Source: Lachnospiraceae bacterium (lineage in GTDB: Bacteria; Bacillota; Clostridia; Lachnospirales; Lachnospiraceae). From it: a DNA stretch of 64,000 bases. A program made the position numbers and the translations under genes. The DNA lies in the NCBI GenBank assembly GCA_021770345.1, contig JAETRD010000001.1, positions 372,001 to 436,000 on the forward strand. Reading direction: 5' to 3'. The notes beneath the pieces are model-generated. The model saw only the letters and a program-made list of their open reading frames with translations, had not been told where the DNA came from and did not search any database. The first letter of the stretch is position 1. Each line of letters opens with the position of its first letter. Below, one piece after another: positions 7,396-17,019 of the stretch.

Positions 7396-9530
7396 GAATA
7401 GATTTCCTCTTTCTTCCCTGATGAAAAAATGATTTTCCAGTCTTTTGTGTGCTCTTTCGCGCGGGGCCAAAGCCAGGTACAGTCAAATCCCCACGCCGGA
7501 TGTTCCACGCCCCGGATCCGAAGGGCCTCCGCCACATCCGGGCGTTCCCGCCGCGTCACCTCAAACGGGATTTCGGCTCCCGACGCATCCGTCACGCGAA
7601 TCTGCGGCGCAAACACCTTTCCGTCCCAGGTCTTTGCGACCGCCCAGCCTGCACACAGCATACTGCCGTCCTGCCGCTCCTGTCGGTCGATGTGGTACAG
7701 GATCTTCCTTACCGGAAGCCGCGCGCTCTCCCGCGCTGAAGGCGCTGATGCAAGCGCTGACGAAGGCGCTGACGAAGGCGCTGATGCAAGCGCTGACGAA
7801 GGTGCCGACGAAGCCAAACATCCTGACGCACACGCTGACCCGGGTGTTGCACCGGTATATTCCACGGCTGCCTGCTGCACCGGAATGATCCTTGTCCCCA
7901 TCAGCCGCTGCATATTCCGCACCGGCAGAACGCCTCCGCTTAAATATTCCTGAAAATGTTCCTCCATCCGCTGGTAGCACCTCGCCGCATCATCGGAAAT
8001 ATCCGCGGCAAGAAGTACCTCTTTCAGACTGAAACCCCAGTGTATCAGCACCTCATAATACGCGAAATACAGGCCGCGGTAGACGATAAACTCTTTCGGC
8101 ACCGGAAACGCGAACGTCCACTCGTAGTCGATCGCCGTCCACCGGGCCTCCATCTCCCCCGCCTGCACTTCCTCCGCAAAAATATTGGAAAAGATAAAAT
8201 CGATATTGCATGCCTTCGCACAGGGAAGTCCCTCGTCCGGCGCCTGCTCCCCGAACACCCGGCGAAACTCCGGCGTGATGGCAAACGGGATCTCACCGCC
8301 GTATCGTCGAAGCCGGTCGGCGTACGCGCGCAAAAGCCGTTCCACTCCGCCGCGCTCCCCCGCCTCCGCGGCCTCCTGCAGCAGTTCCTTTAAGCTTCTG
8401 CCGCCGACAAACGGAAAAACCGCACGCACGCCCTGCACGCCGTCTTCCACGCGGCAGGGGCAGACTGCGATCGGGCTGCCCGCGTAGGCCGCAGCCAGCG
8501 CGCCCGCCGCCCATTCCATATTCCGGACATGCGCTTCCGCCTCCGGTTCCAGTGCATATTTCGCGACGGTAAACACACCTTCCCGATCCTCCGCGATCTC
8601 CGTGCGAATGCGAAACGGCAGCGCCCGTTCATTGCCGTACTTCTCGTAACAAACCTGCTCTCCGCCGCAGGGCGCATCCCCCGCGAGAATCAGAAACGAA
8701 TTTGACAGCTTTTGAAACAATCCCTCCGCCAGCAGGGAATCGTAGACCTTCCGCTCGTCGAACAGCGCGAGCCTGTCCCTGTCAAAGTTCCGGCGGTTAT
8801 CCGCGAGCTCTCCCCTCTGCGGAAGCCGCCGGTCCGAGTAGATCGTGTGCGGAAATTTATGGTCGGGGTAGGGATAATAAAACCGCACGTCCGAAAAGCC
8901 TGCCTGACCGAGCAGCGCTTCATACTCGCTCCGGGAGAGACCGTCGGCATTCCCCTCAAGCCCGGTAAAATAGCCGTCTTTATACTCTTCCATACAGCCG
9001 GCCCAGTATTTTAGGCCGAGACGGTTTGCATCCGCCGCCACGAGCATCCCGCCCGGCAGAAGCCGTTTCCGCAGCGCACAGAGCCACTCTTTATACCGGC
9101 AGAACTCCCCTGCAATCAAAATGACGTCAAACTCCGCCTCCCCGCTGTCGTCCCACTGCTTGGGCAAGCGCACATGCACGCCTCCCCCGCAGCCTGCTGC
9201 CGAACCTTCCGCGGTCTTATCTTCCCTGCCGCTCTCCCTTCCCCCGCCAAACCGCGCGCGAAGGACTGCCGCGTGCGGTTCGTCCTCCGCCACGCAGGTG
9301 ACGCGGCCGGTCTTTTGCAGAAGCTTTCCGGTCAGCGCACCGCAGCCCGGATTCAACTCAAGTACATGCATTCCCGGCAGAAGCGGGAGCCAGTCCACGA
9401 GGTTCTCCCGAATCCGCGACAGATGATACAGGTACGGATAGGAGGCCCGCTCCGCAATCACTGTGTCAAAGCTGTCTCTATTCTGTTTTACAATCCCGCA
9501 CAGTTCCCGCAGAAACGCCGCATCCTCCAT
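7362..9530 (-). CDS. Large methyltransferase-like protein of the polysaccharide locus
   Basis: 722 residues starting at an ATG with GGAGGAGAAGA before it. The N-terminus has a class I SAM-methyltransferase glycine loop (ELNPGCGALTG, 58-68) and a later acidic strand. The middle (about 230-560) is unassigned. A low-complexity Ala/Ser/Pro linker (about 572-600, encoded by a 12-base tandem repeat) joins it to a C-terminal domain of about 110 residues. That domain contains GWAVAKTWDG and resembles accessory beta-domains seen on Lachnospiraceae glycosyltransferases. It overlaps the WbaP-like gene by 34 bases. Methylation or capping of the exported glycan beside the Wzt exporter is a reasonable guess. 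The true substrate is unknown. Confidence 0.6.
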   Translation of the reverse strand: MEDAAFLRELCGIVKQNRDSFDTVIAERASYPYLYHLSRIRENLVDWLPLLPGMHVLELNPGCGALTGKLLQKTGRVTCVAEDEPHAAVLRARFGGGRESGREDKTAEGSAAGCGGGVHVRLPKQWDDSGEAEFDVILIAGEFCRYKEWLCALRKRLLPGGMLVAADANRLGLKYWAGCMEEYKDGYFTGLEGNADGLSRSEYEALLGQAGFSDVRFYYPYPDHKFPHTIYSDRRLPQRGELADNRRNFDRDRLALFDERKVYDSLLAEGLFQKLSNSFLILAGDAPCGGEQVCYEKYGNERALPFRIRTEIAEDREGVFTVAKYALEPEAEAHVRNMEWAAGALAAAYAGSPIAVCPCRVEDGVQGVRAVFPFVGGRSLKELLQEAAEAGERGGVERLLRAYADRLRRYGGEIPFAITPEFRRVFGEQAPDEGLPCAKACNIDFIFSNIFAEEVQAGEMEARWTAIDYEWTFAFPVPKEFIVYRGLYFAYYEVLIHWGFSLKEVLLAADISDDAARCYQRMEEHFQEYLSGGVLPVRNMQRLMGTRIIPVQQAAVEYTGATPGSACASGCLASSAPSSALASAPSSAPSSALASAPSARESARLPVRKILYHIDRQERQDGSMLCAGWAVAKTWDGKVFAPQIRVTDASGAEIPFEVTRRERPDVAEALRIRGVEHPAWGFDCTWLWPRAKEHTKDWKIIFSSGKKEEIYSCTIRDNEYRT
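7735..7815 (+). repeat. 12-base tandem repeat inside the methyltransferase-like gene
   Basis: About six tandem copies of a 12-base unit alternate between GCGCTGACGAAG and GCGCTGATGCAA, read on the plus strand. On the coding strand they encode an Ala/Ser/Pro linker of repeated SALASAPSSAP type. The unit length is a multiple of three, so copy-number change would lengthen or shorten the linker without breaking the frame. Confidence 0.85.
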
Positions 9531-9587
9531 TCTTCTCCTCCGTTTTGCCGCCTGTGAGCGAAAGATTTCTCTTTCACTCCCGTTTTT

Positions 9588-10859
9588 CTATTTGACCCGC
9601 TCCACCGTAGTCTCTGAATTCATGTCGTAAAATCCCACCGTATTTTTGTCGGATATGACCGTCACCCCGCAGACGTCATACAGTCTGTGGTACGCCCGGA
9701 ACTCGCCCCCGACATATCCGGTACAGCTGACGGACAACAGGTATTCCCCGCCCTGCATATCCATGTTCTGTTTAAAGGTCGCCACATACACTTCCCCGGC
9801 TTTCGCGGTTCCGACTCCCACCTTTTCATACATCGTGTTCGTCCCCGTCACCGCAGTCCCCTGCACCGTCTTAAACGTATAGGTGAATATCGGGTCCTGC
9901 ACGTCGGACTGAAACAGCACTTTGGACTTGATGGAAAAGGACGTTCCCTTCTGGATGCAGTTCGTGTAGCTGCCGTACTCGTCAATAATCGCGAAATCGA
10001 TAATCTCCGCCTCCCCGGTCCCGTACTCGTTCACATCCGGATTCAGTTCGTAATTGGATTTCCACAGCTTCTCTCCCGCCGAGCCGCCATCCGCAAGCAC
10101 CTGACCGCTCGCGATATTCTGCGACTGATTCAGCAGCACTTTTTTATAGAGATTAATCGTATCCTTCGGATTCCCCTCGGATAATTTATCGCCCTTATTC
10201 AGCAGAATCACCCGGTCACAGTATTTTGCCACGCTGCTGATATCATGGCTGACAAAGATAATCGTCTTCCCCTGCGCCTTGAAATCTTCAAACTTCTTGT
10301 AGCATTTTGCCTGGAAAAACACGTCCCCGACCGAGAGCGCCTCGTCCACGATCAGGATCTCCGGGTCGATGTTGATGGCCACCGCAAACGCCAGGCGCAC
10401 AAACATGCCGCTCGAGTATGTCTTGCAGGGCTGGTTTACAAAGTCCCCGATATCCGCAAACTGCAGGATTTCGTCCAGCCGCGCATCCATCTCCTCCCTC
10501 GAAAATCCCATCATCATCCCGTTGAGATAGACATTCTCGATGCCGGTGTATTCCATGTTAAAACCGGCTCCGAGCTCTAAGAGCGCGGAGATCCGCCCCG
10601 CGACCTCAACCGTTCCCTCCGTCGGGCTTAACACGCCGGTGATAATCTTTAAAATCGTGGATTTTCCGGAACCGTTCGTGCCGATAATGCCGACGGTTTC
10701 CCCCTTCTCCACCGCAAAAGAGACATGGTTTAACGCGCGGTGCTCCTTAAACTTCCCCTTTCGGGCGAACCCGAGCGCATCCAAAAGCCGCTCTGAGGGC
10801 TTGTGATACAGTTTGTATATTTTGCTGACATCGTCAACTTTAATTGCAATCTCGTTCAT
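9588..10859 (-). CDS. Polysaccharide ABC exporter ATPase (Wzt/TagH type) with C-terminal substrate domain
   Basis: 423 residues from the ATG at 10859, five bases after AAAGGGAA; the longer frame to 10916 lies inside the permease gene. The ATPase domain has Walker A GTNGSGKST at 60-68, signature YSSGM at 148-152 and Walker B ILIVDEAL at 168-175. A C-terminal extension of about 150 residues (270-423) is predicted to be a beta-sandwich like the Wzt C-domain, which recognises the capped end of the glycan. It works with the permease gene just upstream and exports a lipid-linked polysaccharide. The methyltransferase-like gene that follows fits the idea of recognition of a modified chain end. Confidence 0.9.
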   Translation of the reverse strand: MNEIAIKVDDVSKIYKLYHKPSERLLDALGFARKGKFKEHRALNHVSFAVEKGETVGIIGTNGSGKSTILKIITGVLSPTEGTVEVAGRISALLELGAGFNMEYTGIENVYLNGMMMGFSREEMDARLDEILQFADIGDFVNQPCKTYSSGMFVRLAFAVAINIDPEILIVDEALSVGDVFFQAKCYKKFEDFKAQGKTIIFVSHDISSVAKYCDRVILLNKGDKLSEGNPKDTINLYKKVLLNQSQNIASGQVLADGGSAGEKLWKSNYELNPDVNEYGTGEAEIIDFAIIDEYGSYTNCIQKGTSFSIKSKVLFQSDVQDPIFTYTFKTVQGTAVTGTNTMYEKVGVGTAKAGEVYVATFKQNMDMQGGEYLLSVSCTGYVGGEFRAYHRLYDVCGVTVISDKNTVGFYDMNSETTVERVK

Positions 10860-10869
10860 AGCTTCCCTT

Positions 10870-11673
10870 TTACAATACATCCGCAAAATGCGGGCGCAGG
10901 CGTTTGAATACGGCATTTCCGACTCCGAGCAGCAGAAACGTCACGGCCCAGAAAAATACCGAGAGTCCAGGGTGCTCCCAGAACCCGATTTTGTTGATAA
11001 ACGCATCCCGGTAGCCGGACACAATATAGTACATCGGGTTTAAGCGCAGGATCATCTTCGCCCACTCCGGTATCTTTACCATCGACTCAAAATTCCACAT
11101 AATCGGCGTCACCCACATGCCGATCTGCAACAGAATCGATACCACTTCTTTCATGTCCCGGAAGAACACGTTGACGGCGCTCGCCGCATACACGAGTCCC
11201 GCGGTAAACAAAATCATGCAAAACGTATAATAGACAACCTGCAGCACATACAAATCCGGCGTATAGCCCATGCACCAGAACAGGACAACCGCAAAGCAGA
11301 TAAAAAAGGCGTGGGTAAACAGTGCCGAAATCAGCTTGACCGCCGGCAGCATATCAATCTGAAACACGACCTTTTTGACCAGATAGTTGTACTCCACCAT
11401 CACGCCGGTCCCGCCGTTCATCGCCTCCTGAAAGTAAAACCACGGAACAAGCCCCGCCATCAGCCAGAGCACAAACGGGACTTCGATGCCGGTTCGAAGA
11501 TCCGCAGCCTTGGAATTTAATCCGACCTCGAATACAAACCAGTACAAAAGCACCGTGATCACGGGCTGCACAAAAGCCCAGACAACCCCCAGGTAAGAGC
11601 CCGCAAACTTTTTTTTGATGTCGTTTTTGGCAAGATTCCACAGCAACTTCCGATGTTCAATCAGATGTGTCAT
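10870..11673 (-). CDS. Polysaccharide ABC exporter permease (Wzm/ABC-2 family)
   Basis: 267 residues with six membrane spans. The N-terminal cytoplasmic segment has NDIKKKFAGSYLGVVWAFVQP, typical of the ABC-2 polysaccharide export permeases (Wzm, TagG, RgpC). The ATG overlaps the end of rmlC by four bases (ATGA), and the ATPase gene begins eleven bases after its stop. With that ATPase it forms a transporter that flips a finished lipid-linked glycan across the membrane. A coupled rml gene suggests a rhamnose-containing chain, as in rhamnan export in streptococci. Confidence 0.92.
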   Translation of the reverse strand: MTHLIEHRKLLWNLAKNDIKKKFAGSYLGVVWAFVQPVITVLLYWFVFEVGLNSKAADLRTGIEVPFVLWLMAGLVPWFYFQEAMNGGTGVMVEYNYLVKKVVFQIDMLPAVKLISALFTHAFFICFAVVLFWCMGYTPDLYVLQVVYYTFCMILFTAGLVYAASAVNVFFRDMKEVVSILLQIGMWVTPIMWNFESMVKIPEWAKMILRLNPMYYIVSGYRDAFINKIGFWEHPGLSVFFWAVTFLLLGVGNAVFKRLRPHFADVL

Positions 11674-12260
11674 TCCCGGTTCTCCAATCCGTGTGCCGCC
11701 TTATATTCCGCAAAGCTTTTCTGCACCTTATCCTTGTCCGACAGAATCAGTTCTCCCGCTCTCATTCCCTCGGGCATCGGCCACTCCACGCCAAGTTCCG
11801 CGTCATTCCAGAGAATCCCTCCCTCATCGTTCGGGTGGTAGAAATCTGTCACCTTGTAGCAGAACTCCGCATAATCCGAGAGCACGAGAAACCCGTGGGC
11901 AAAATTTTTCGGGACAAAAAACTGCTTTTTGTTCTCCTCGGAAAGCCGGATCCCGTACCACTTTCCGAAAGTCGGGGAACCCTCCCGCAGATCCACAGCC
12001 ACGTCAAACACTTCTCCCTTTATCACGCGCACCAGCTTATCCTGCGGGTAGTCAATCTGAAAATGGAGCCCGCGCAGCACGCCCTTGGCCGATGCGGACT
12101 GGTTGTCCTGCACAAATGTGCAGTCAATCCCGGCCTCCGCAAAATCGTTATAATTGTAGGTTTCCATAAAATAGCCTCTGGCATCCCCGAACACTGCCGG
12201 CTCTATGACTTTCAGCCCCTCGATTCCGCCGCAGTTCTCCGTCACCTTTATCTTTCCCAT
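11670..12260 (-). CDS. rmlC: dTDP-4-dehydrorhamnose 3,5-epimerase
   Basis: 196 residues of the RmlC cupin family. RGLHFQ at 63-68 carries the catalytic histidine (H66), and FVPKNFAHGF near 115-124 and YHPNDEGGI near 141-149 complete the family pattern. The enzyme epimerises dTDP-4-keto-6-deoxyglucose at C3 and C5, step three of dTDP-L-rhamnose synthesis. Its ATG shares one base with the rmlA stop (TAATG), and GGAGGGATTATA precedes it. The family usually has 180-200 residues, so this is full length. Confidence 0.96.
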   Translation of the reverse strand: MGKIKVTENCGGIEGLKVIEPAVFGDARGYFMETYNYNDFAEAGIDCTFVQDNQSASAKGVLRGLHFQIDYPQDKLVRVIKGEVFDVAVDLREGSPTFGKWYGIRLSEENKKQFFVPKNFAHGFLVLSDYAEFCYKVTDFYHPNDEGGILWNDAELGVEWPMPEGMRAGELILSDKDKVQKSFAEYKAAHGLENRE

Positions 12261-13138
12261 TATAATCCCTCCGCAATCTCTATCAGATATTTTCCGTAGT
12301 CCGTCTTAAGGAGCGGCTGCGCGAGCCTGATCAACTGCTCTCTGTCAATAAATCCTTTCTTGTAAGCAATTTCCTCAATGCAGGAAATGTAAAGCCCCTG
12401 CCGTTTCTGAAAAGCGGAAACGAAATCCGCCGCCGCAAGCAGCATATCGTGATTTCCGGTGTCAAGCCACGCAAATCCGCGCCCGAGCGTCTCCACCCGC
12501 AGCGCTCCCCTCTGCAGATACGCGTTGTTGACCGCCGTGATCTCAATCTCTCCGCGGGCGGACGGCTTCACATTCTTTGCGATTTCCACGACGTCATTAT
12601 CATAGAAATAAAGACCCGGAACCGCATAATTCGACTTCGGCCGCTCCGGTTTCTCCTCAATCGAAAGCGCTTTCCCGTTCTCGTCGAACTCCACGACGCC
12701 GTACTCTCTCGGATCCCTCACATAATACCCGAAAATCGTTGCGCCGCCCTCTTCCATGACGCGCTCTGCGGTCGTGCGCAGAACCTTCGAAAAGCTCTGC
12801 CCGTAAAAAATATTGTCCCCGAGCACAAGTGCGACCGTGTCGTCTCCGATAAATGATTCCCCGATCAGAAATGCATCGGCGAGCCCCCGCGGCTCCTCCT
12901 GGACGGCATAGGAAAACTTCATTCCAAGCTGGCTTCCGTCCCCGAACAAATCCTCAAACACCGGGAGATCCCGCGGCGTGGAAATAATCAGCACTTCCCG
13001 GATACCCGCCAGCATCAGCGTCGAAAGCGGATAATAAATCATCGGTTTGTCATACACCGGCATAATCTGTTTCGAGATCGCCTTCGTCAGCGGATATAAT
13101 CTGGTTCCGGCTCCCCCTGCAAGTATGATTCCCTTCAC
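12260..13138 (-). CDS. rmlA: Glucose-1-phosphate thymidylyltransferase
   Basis: 292 residues, full length. The start is GTG ([18 protein letters not shown]), with GGAGGG five bases before it. The nucleotidyltransferase signature [11 protein letters not shown] is at 8-18, LGDNIFYG lies near 107 and the sugar-binding region VEEKP-like [11 protein letters not shown] near 160. It makes dTDP-glucose from dTTP and glucose-1-phosphate, the first step of dTDP-rhamnose synthesis, and is normally feedback-inhibited by dTDP-rhamnose. It lies between rmlB and rmlC, the common cluster order in Clostridia. Confidence 0.97.
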   Translation of the reverse strand: MKGIILAGGAGTRLYPLTKAISKQIMPVYDKPMIYYPLSTLMLAGIREVLIISTPRDLPVFEDLFGDGSQLGMKFSYAVQEEPRGLADAFLIGESFIGDDTVALVLGDNIFYGQSFSKVLRTTAERVMEEGGATIFGYYVRDPREYGVVEFDENGKALSIEEKPERPKSNYAVPGLYFYDNDVVEIAKNVKPSARGEIEITAVNNAYLQRGALRVETLGRGFAWLDTGNHDMLLAAADFVSAFQKRQGLYISCIEEIAYKKGFIDREQLIRLAQPLLKTDYGKYLIEIAEGL

Positions 13139-13173
13139 TGTAACCCTCCAATCCTTTTACAAAAATGCAAACA

Positions 13174-13200
13174 AGCAGTATCGCAAAACGCGGTACTGCT
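13174..13200 (-). terminator. Hairpin between rmlB and rmlA (attenuator or weak terminator)
   Basis: An 11-base-pair inverted repeat with one G-U pair and an AAAAC loop lies in the 73-base gap after rmlB. On the minus strand it is followed at some distance by TTGTTTGCATTTTT. The T-run is interrupted, so it may only reduce read-through or protect the rmlB message. Confidence 0.45.
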
Positions 13201-13211
13201 GCCTGCATCCG

Positions 13212-14294
13212 TTATCTGTTCTGGTACATCTCCTCATAGTACTTCTGATAATCACCGCTTGTCACGTTCTTCATCCACTCCTCATGCTCAAAAAACCATG
13301 CAATCGTCCTGCGGATTCCCTCTTCAAACATCGTCTCCGGCTCCCAGCCGATCTCCGCCTTAATCTTATCCGGCGCGATGGCATACCGCCTGTCATGTCC
13401 CTTTCTGTCCTCTACATAGGTAATCAGATCTTTGCTTACCAGCGCCCGGCGCGGATCATCCGCCGGAAGCATCTCCTGTAAGGTCTCTATGATAATATTG
13501 ATAATCTCGATATTCTGTTTCTCGTTGTGGCCGCCGATATTGTAGGTCTCACCGAGCCGTCCCTGCTCCTGCACCATGTCGATCCCCTTCGCATGGTCGT
13601 CCACATACAGCCAGTCCCGGACATTTTTTCCGTCGCCGTATACCGGGAGCTTCTTTCCCTGCAGCGCGTTGTTAATGACCAGCGGTATCAACTTCTCCGG
13701 GAACTGATACGGTCCGTAATTATTCGAACAGTTTGTGATATTGGCCGGGAAATGATAGGTGTCGATATAGGACTTCACGAGCATGTCCGACGACGCCTTG
13801 CTCGCAGAATACGGGCTGTGCGGCGCATAGGGCGTCGTCTCATAAAAATAAGTCCCGTCCTCCTCAAGCGAACCGTACACCTCGTCCGTGGAGACGTGCA
13901 GGAACTTCTTATCCGCCTTAAATGTGCCGTCCGGCAATTCCCAGGCAGCTTTCGCGCAGTTTAACATCACCGCGGTCCCAAGCACATTCGTCTTCACGAA
14001 TACCTCCGGGTCCCGGATACTGCGGTCCACATGGCTCTCCGCCGCAAAGTGCACGACGCGGTCGATCTCATTCTCCGCAAAAATCTTCGCAATCGCCTCC
14101 GCGTCGGTGATATCCGCCCGCACAAACGTATAATTTTCCCTGTCTTCAACTTCTCTTAAATTTTCCAGATTTCCGGCATAGGTCAGCGCATCCACGTTGA
14201 TGATGCGAATCGTATCGCCGTACTTGCGGAACATGTAATGGATATAATTGGTTCCGATAAACCCCGCTCCCCCGGTTACAAGATACGTTCTCAT
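13212..14294 (-). CDS. rmlB: dTDP-glucose 4,6-dehydratase
   Basis: 360 residues of the extended short-chain dehydrogenase family. It shows the NAD-binding GGAGFIG at 8-14, STDEVYG at 135-141 (catalytic Asp/Glu) and YSASK at 162-166 (catalytic Tyr/Lys). It converts dTDP-glucose to dTDP-4-keto-6-deoxyglucose, step two of dTDP-rhamnose synthesis. The ATG follows GAAAGGAAAAGAATT. A sigma-70-type promoter lies directly upstream, so rmlB probably heads its own transcript running through rmlA, rmlC and the exporter. Confidence 0.97.
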   Translation of the reverse strand: MRTYLVTGGAGFIGTNYIHYMFRKYGDTIRIINVDALTYAGNLENLREVEDRENYTFVRADITDAEAIAKIFAENEIDRVVHFAAESHVDRSIRDPEVFVKTNVLGTAVMLNCAKAAWELPDGTFKADKKFLHVSTDEVYGSLEEDGTYFYETTPYAPHSPYSASKASSDMLVKSYIDTYHFPANITNCSNNYGPYQFPEKLIPLVINNALQGKKLPVYGDGKNVRDWLYVDDHAKGIDMVQEQGRLGETYNIGGHNEKQNIEIINIIIETLQEMLPADDPRRALVSKDLITYVEDRKGHDRRYAIAPDKIKAEIGWEPETMFEEGIRRTIAWFFEHEEWMKNVTSGDYQKYYEEMYQNR

Positions 14295-14330
14295 AATTCT
14301 TTTCCTTTCAAGCCAAAATGAAACATTAAA

Positions 14331-14359
14331 ATTTTACCATATATTTCCTGTCAGCACAA
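14331..14359 (-). promoter_or_regulatory. Sigma-70-type promoter of the rmlB operon
   Basis: On the minus strand TTGTGC (14359-14354), a 17-base spacer and TAAAAT (14336-14331) lie 37 bases before the rmlB ATG in the 115-base gap after the GT2 gene. The -10 box is good, the -35 box weaker. Confidence 0.6.
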
Positions 14360-14409
14360 GTTTCGCGCTATTTCGCGTTTGTATCGTCTCTTTCGTTCGG
14401 ATAAAAACC

Positions 14410-15366
14410 TCACTGCGCCGCTTTCTCCGTCGGCTTATCCGTCTCTGCCTCCCTGGCGATATAGATCGGCCGATGCTTTACCTCGAGATATGCCTTTGAG
14501 AGATAGAGCCCGAGGATCCCGAGGCACAGCAGCTGAAGCCCTCCGATTAAGATTATGATGCAGACCATCGACGGCCACCCGTAGGCCGAACCGCCGAACA
14601 GCAGCTGGCGGACGATGATAAACAGAATCGCCACAGCCGCCACGCCGCACATGCTTGCCCCGAGAATCGAGGAGATATAGAGCGGCGTCGAGGAAAATGC
14701 GACAATGCCGTCGAGCGAGTACTTAAACAGTTTCCAGAACGACCACTTTGTCTCCCCCGCAACGCGCTCCACATTTTCAAACTCAATCCATTTGATCCGA
14801 AAGCCGACCCATCCGAACAGCCCTTTGGAAAACCGGTTATACTCTCCCATGGAAAGCAGCGCATCCACATATTTCCGGTTCATCAGGCGGTAATCCCTCG
14901 CCCCGTCCATCAGCTCCACGTCGCTGATGCGGTTCATCAATGCATAGAACCGGCGCGCAAAAAAAGAACGGATCGGCGGCTCTCCTTTGCGCGTCACGCG
15001 CCTTGTGGCTGCGGAGTCATACCCTTCCTTTGCCACCGCCCGGTACATTTCCGGAAGCAGTGCGGGCGGGTCCTGCAAATCCGCATCCATGATCGCCACA
15101 TAATCGCCGGCAGCATGGGTAAGCCCGGCGTAAATCGCCGCCTCTTTCCCGAAATTCCGCGAAAAACTCACATACTTTACTCTCTCGTCCTTTGCCCGCA
15201 GTTCCCGGATCACCTGCATCGTGCCGTCTTTTGAGCCGTCATCCACAAACAGATATTCAAAGGTATTTTCCGTCATCTGTGCCGCCACCCGCTCCATCTC
15301 CTCATAGAAAAAATGAAGCGTCGGTTCCTCATTGTAGCACGGCACAATCACCGTAATTTTGCTCAT
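14410..15366 (-). CDS. GtrB/DPM1-like membrane glycosyltransferase (GT2)
   Basis: 318 residues with a soluble GT2 domain (1-220) and two C-terminal membrane spans (about 230-290). The signatures are DDGS at 42-45 and DADLQDP at 94-100, the latter typical of dolichol/undecaprenyl-phosphate sugar synthases. The ATG follows AGAGGGATTTGGT. The family charges undecaprenyl phosphate with a single sugar, often glucose, which is then flipped and used outside the cell. The next gene upstream is a GtrII-like transferase, the expected partner. No GtrA-type flippase was found in the window. Confidence 0.88.
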   Translation of the reverse strand: MSKITVIVPCYNEEPTLHFFYEEMERVAAQMTENTFEYLFVDDGSKDGTMQVIRELRAKDERVKYVSFSRNFGKEAAIYAGLTHAAGDYVAIMDADLQDPPALLPEMYRAVAKEGYDSAATRRVTRKGEPPIRSFFARRFYALMNRISDVELMDGARDYRLMNRKYVDALLSMGEYNRFSKGLFGWVGFRIKWIEFENVERVAGETKWSFWKLFKYSLDGIVAFSSTPLYISSILGASMCGVAAVAILFIIVRQLLFGGSAYGWPSMVCIIILIGGLQLLCLGILGLYLSKAYLEVKHRPIYIAREAETDKPTEKAAQ

Positions 15367-15386
15367 ACCAAATCCCTCTTTTATCC

Positions 15387-17015
15387 TTATTCCGTGACCG
15401 GCGCACCCTGCTGCCCCCTCCCGGAAATTTCCGACAGCCGGACAACGACCATATCCTCCGTCACCCGTATCGAACCCGGCCCAGGAAAATCCTGCATATC
15501 AACCGCAAGTTCTGCCGCTTTCTCCCGCTGTTCCTCCGATGCCCCCTCCGAAAGCTTCACTCCGGAGTACGCCTCGATAAATCCGCAGATACGGTGGGTT
15601 GCCCCGGTAGGATTTTCTTCACTGTAATCCCACTCATAGAACGACCAACCGTACATTTCGGTGAGAATACAGACCTCCGTCAATTCGGAGGATGCCTGTC
15701 CCACAAACAGAACGGGAACCTCGGGGATTTGGCCGCAGGCATCTCCCAGTGCGTCAAGCAGCCGTTCGCTTCTTTTCATATCCTGCGCATACCGGACGTT
15801 GTCGGTATAAGTCAGCCGGTATCCGTAGCTTACCTGCACCGCGGCAGCAAGCACCGCAAGCGCAAACACCGCCCGCTGCGGCGCCTTTTGCGAAAAAACG
15901 CTCTGCAGTTTTCCGATTCCGTACATACCGAGAAACGCCGCCGCAAACGGAAGCGCAAACTGCGTCCGCGTCACGACTTTCTCACCGGAATATGTGACCA
16001 TCAGAAACGGGCTGTACAAAAGCACCGCAAGCGCGAGCAGCCGCAAAACCTCCCGGAGTCCCGGCGCGGCATTCTCGTCTGCAGGTGTCGCTTTGTCATC
16101 CAGGACGCCATTCCCGGCCGTCCGGCGATGCATCCATTCCCGGCCGAGGGCAATCAGCACAAGCAGCGCTCCGACCACATAAAAGGAAAAATTCTCCGGT
16201 CCCCGCATCAGAAATACGTCCCGCATCAGCCGCAGGATATTTTTGATGCAATCCGGCGTCGAAAGCCTGCCCCATCCGCGCTGCTCATCCATATAAATCC
16301 CCGCCGCCATAAACCAGCGGTTTGCAATAAAGCTGTAGGCCCCGTAGGCGAGCAGAAAGTGAACCAACAGCACCACGATCCCGGCAAGCACGTCCCGCGG
16401 CTGCCGTTCCTGCCACCAGTGTTCGATATACAGCAGAAACAGCGCGGCACAAACAGCCACATAGTAAACCGCCAGCGCCTGATAGCTTCCGAGCGCCACC
16501 GTCAGAAGCGCCAGCGAGACGGCCAGCATCGGCCACCGCCCGAGTCCACGGTGCACAAAGCACGCCTCCGTCGAAAGATGCGCCGATACAACGACAAGCA
16601 GCATTGCAAGCGCGATCTCCGCCTGCTGCAATGAAAAATAAATCTGATAGCACCAGATATTTGACGTCGCGTACAGCAACACAAACACCCAGTACGGGTA
16701 GCGCGCCTTTTCTCCCGCAAAATGCGAAAAGGAAAACAACAGCAGACCCACGCCCAGACAGAAAAACAAAAAGAACAGAATGCCACTCCATATCACGCTG
16801 TGGGTGCCAAGTCCCAGAATTCGTTTCAGCAGCACCAATCCGTATCTTCCGATCGTAAGCCATCCCAGCGTAGTTCCCGGCTTATTGATCAGCTCCTCGG
16901 TATCGATTCGGATATTTCCGCCGAATACCAGGAGACCGAATGCCAGAAATGCCGCAAACGCCGTCAGAATAAGCGGTCCTCTATGCTCCTGCACAAATCT
17001 TTTGAATTCTCCCAT
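15387..17015 (-). CDS. GtrII-family membrane glucosyltransferase
   Basis: 542 residues with about eleven membrane spans (up to about 390) and a C-terminal soluble domain. The early outer loop has NIRIDTEELINKPGTTLGWL, with the acidic DTEE-like residues expected for a GT-C catalytic site, matching the glucosyltransferase II family from O-antigen modification. It would transfer a sugar from an undecaprenyl-phosphate carrier (made by the adjacent GT2) to the polysaccharide on the outer face. It starts four bases after the rmlD stop. The start has no strong ribosome site, which suggests coupling to rmlD. Confidence 0.78.
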   Translation of the reverse strand: MGEFKRFVQEHRGPLILTAFAAFLAFGLLVFGGNIRIDTEELINKPGTTLGWLTIGRYGLVLLKRILGLGTHSVIWSGILFFLFFCLGVGLLLFSFSHFAGEKARYPYWVFVLLYATSNIWCYQIYFSLQQAEIALAMLLVVVSAHLSTEACFVHRGLGRWPMLAVSLALLTVALGSYQALAVYYVAVCAALFLLYIEHWWQERQPRDVLAGIVVLLVHFLLAYGAYSFIANRWFMAAGIYMDEQRGWGRLSTPDCIKNILRLMRDVFLMRGPENFSFYVVGALLVLIALGREWMHRRTAGNGVLDDKATPADENAAPGLREVLRLLALAVLLYSPFLMVTYSGEKVVTRTQFALPFAAAFLGMYGIGKLQSVFSQKAPQRAVFALAVLAAAVQVSYGYRLTYTDNVRYAQDMKRSERLLDALGDACGQIPEVPVLFVGQASSELTEVCILTEMYGWSFYEWDYSEENPTGATHRICGFIEAYSGVKLSEGASEEQREKAAELAVDMQDFPGPGSIRVTEDMVVVRLSEISGRGQQGAPVTE

Positions 17016-17019
17016 CGCA

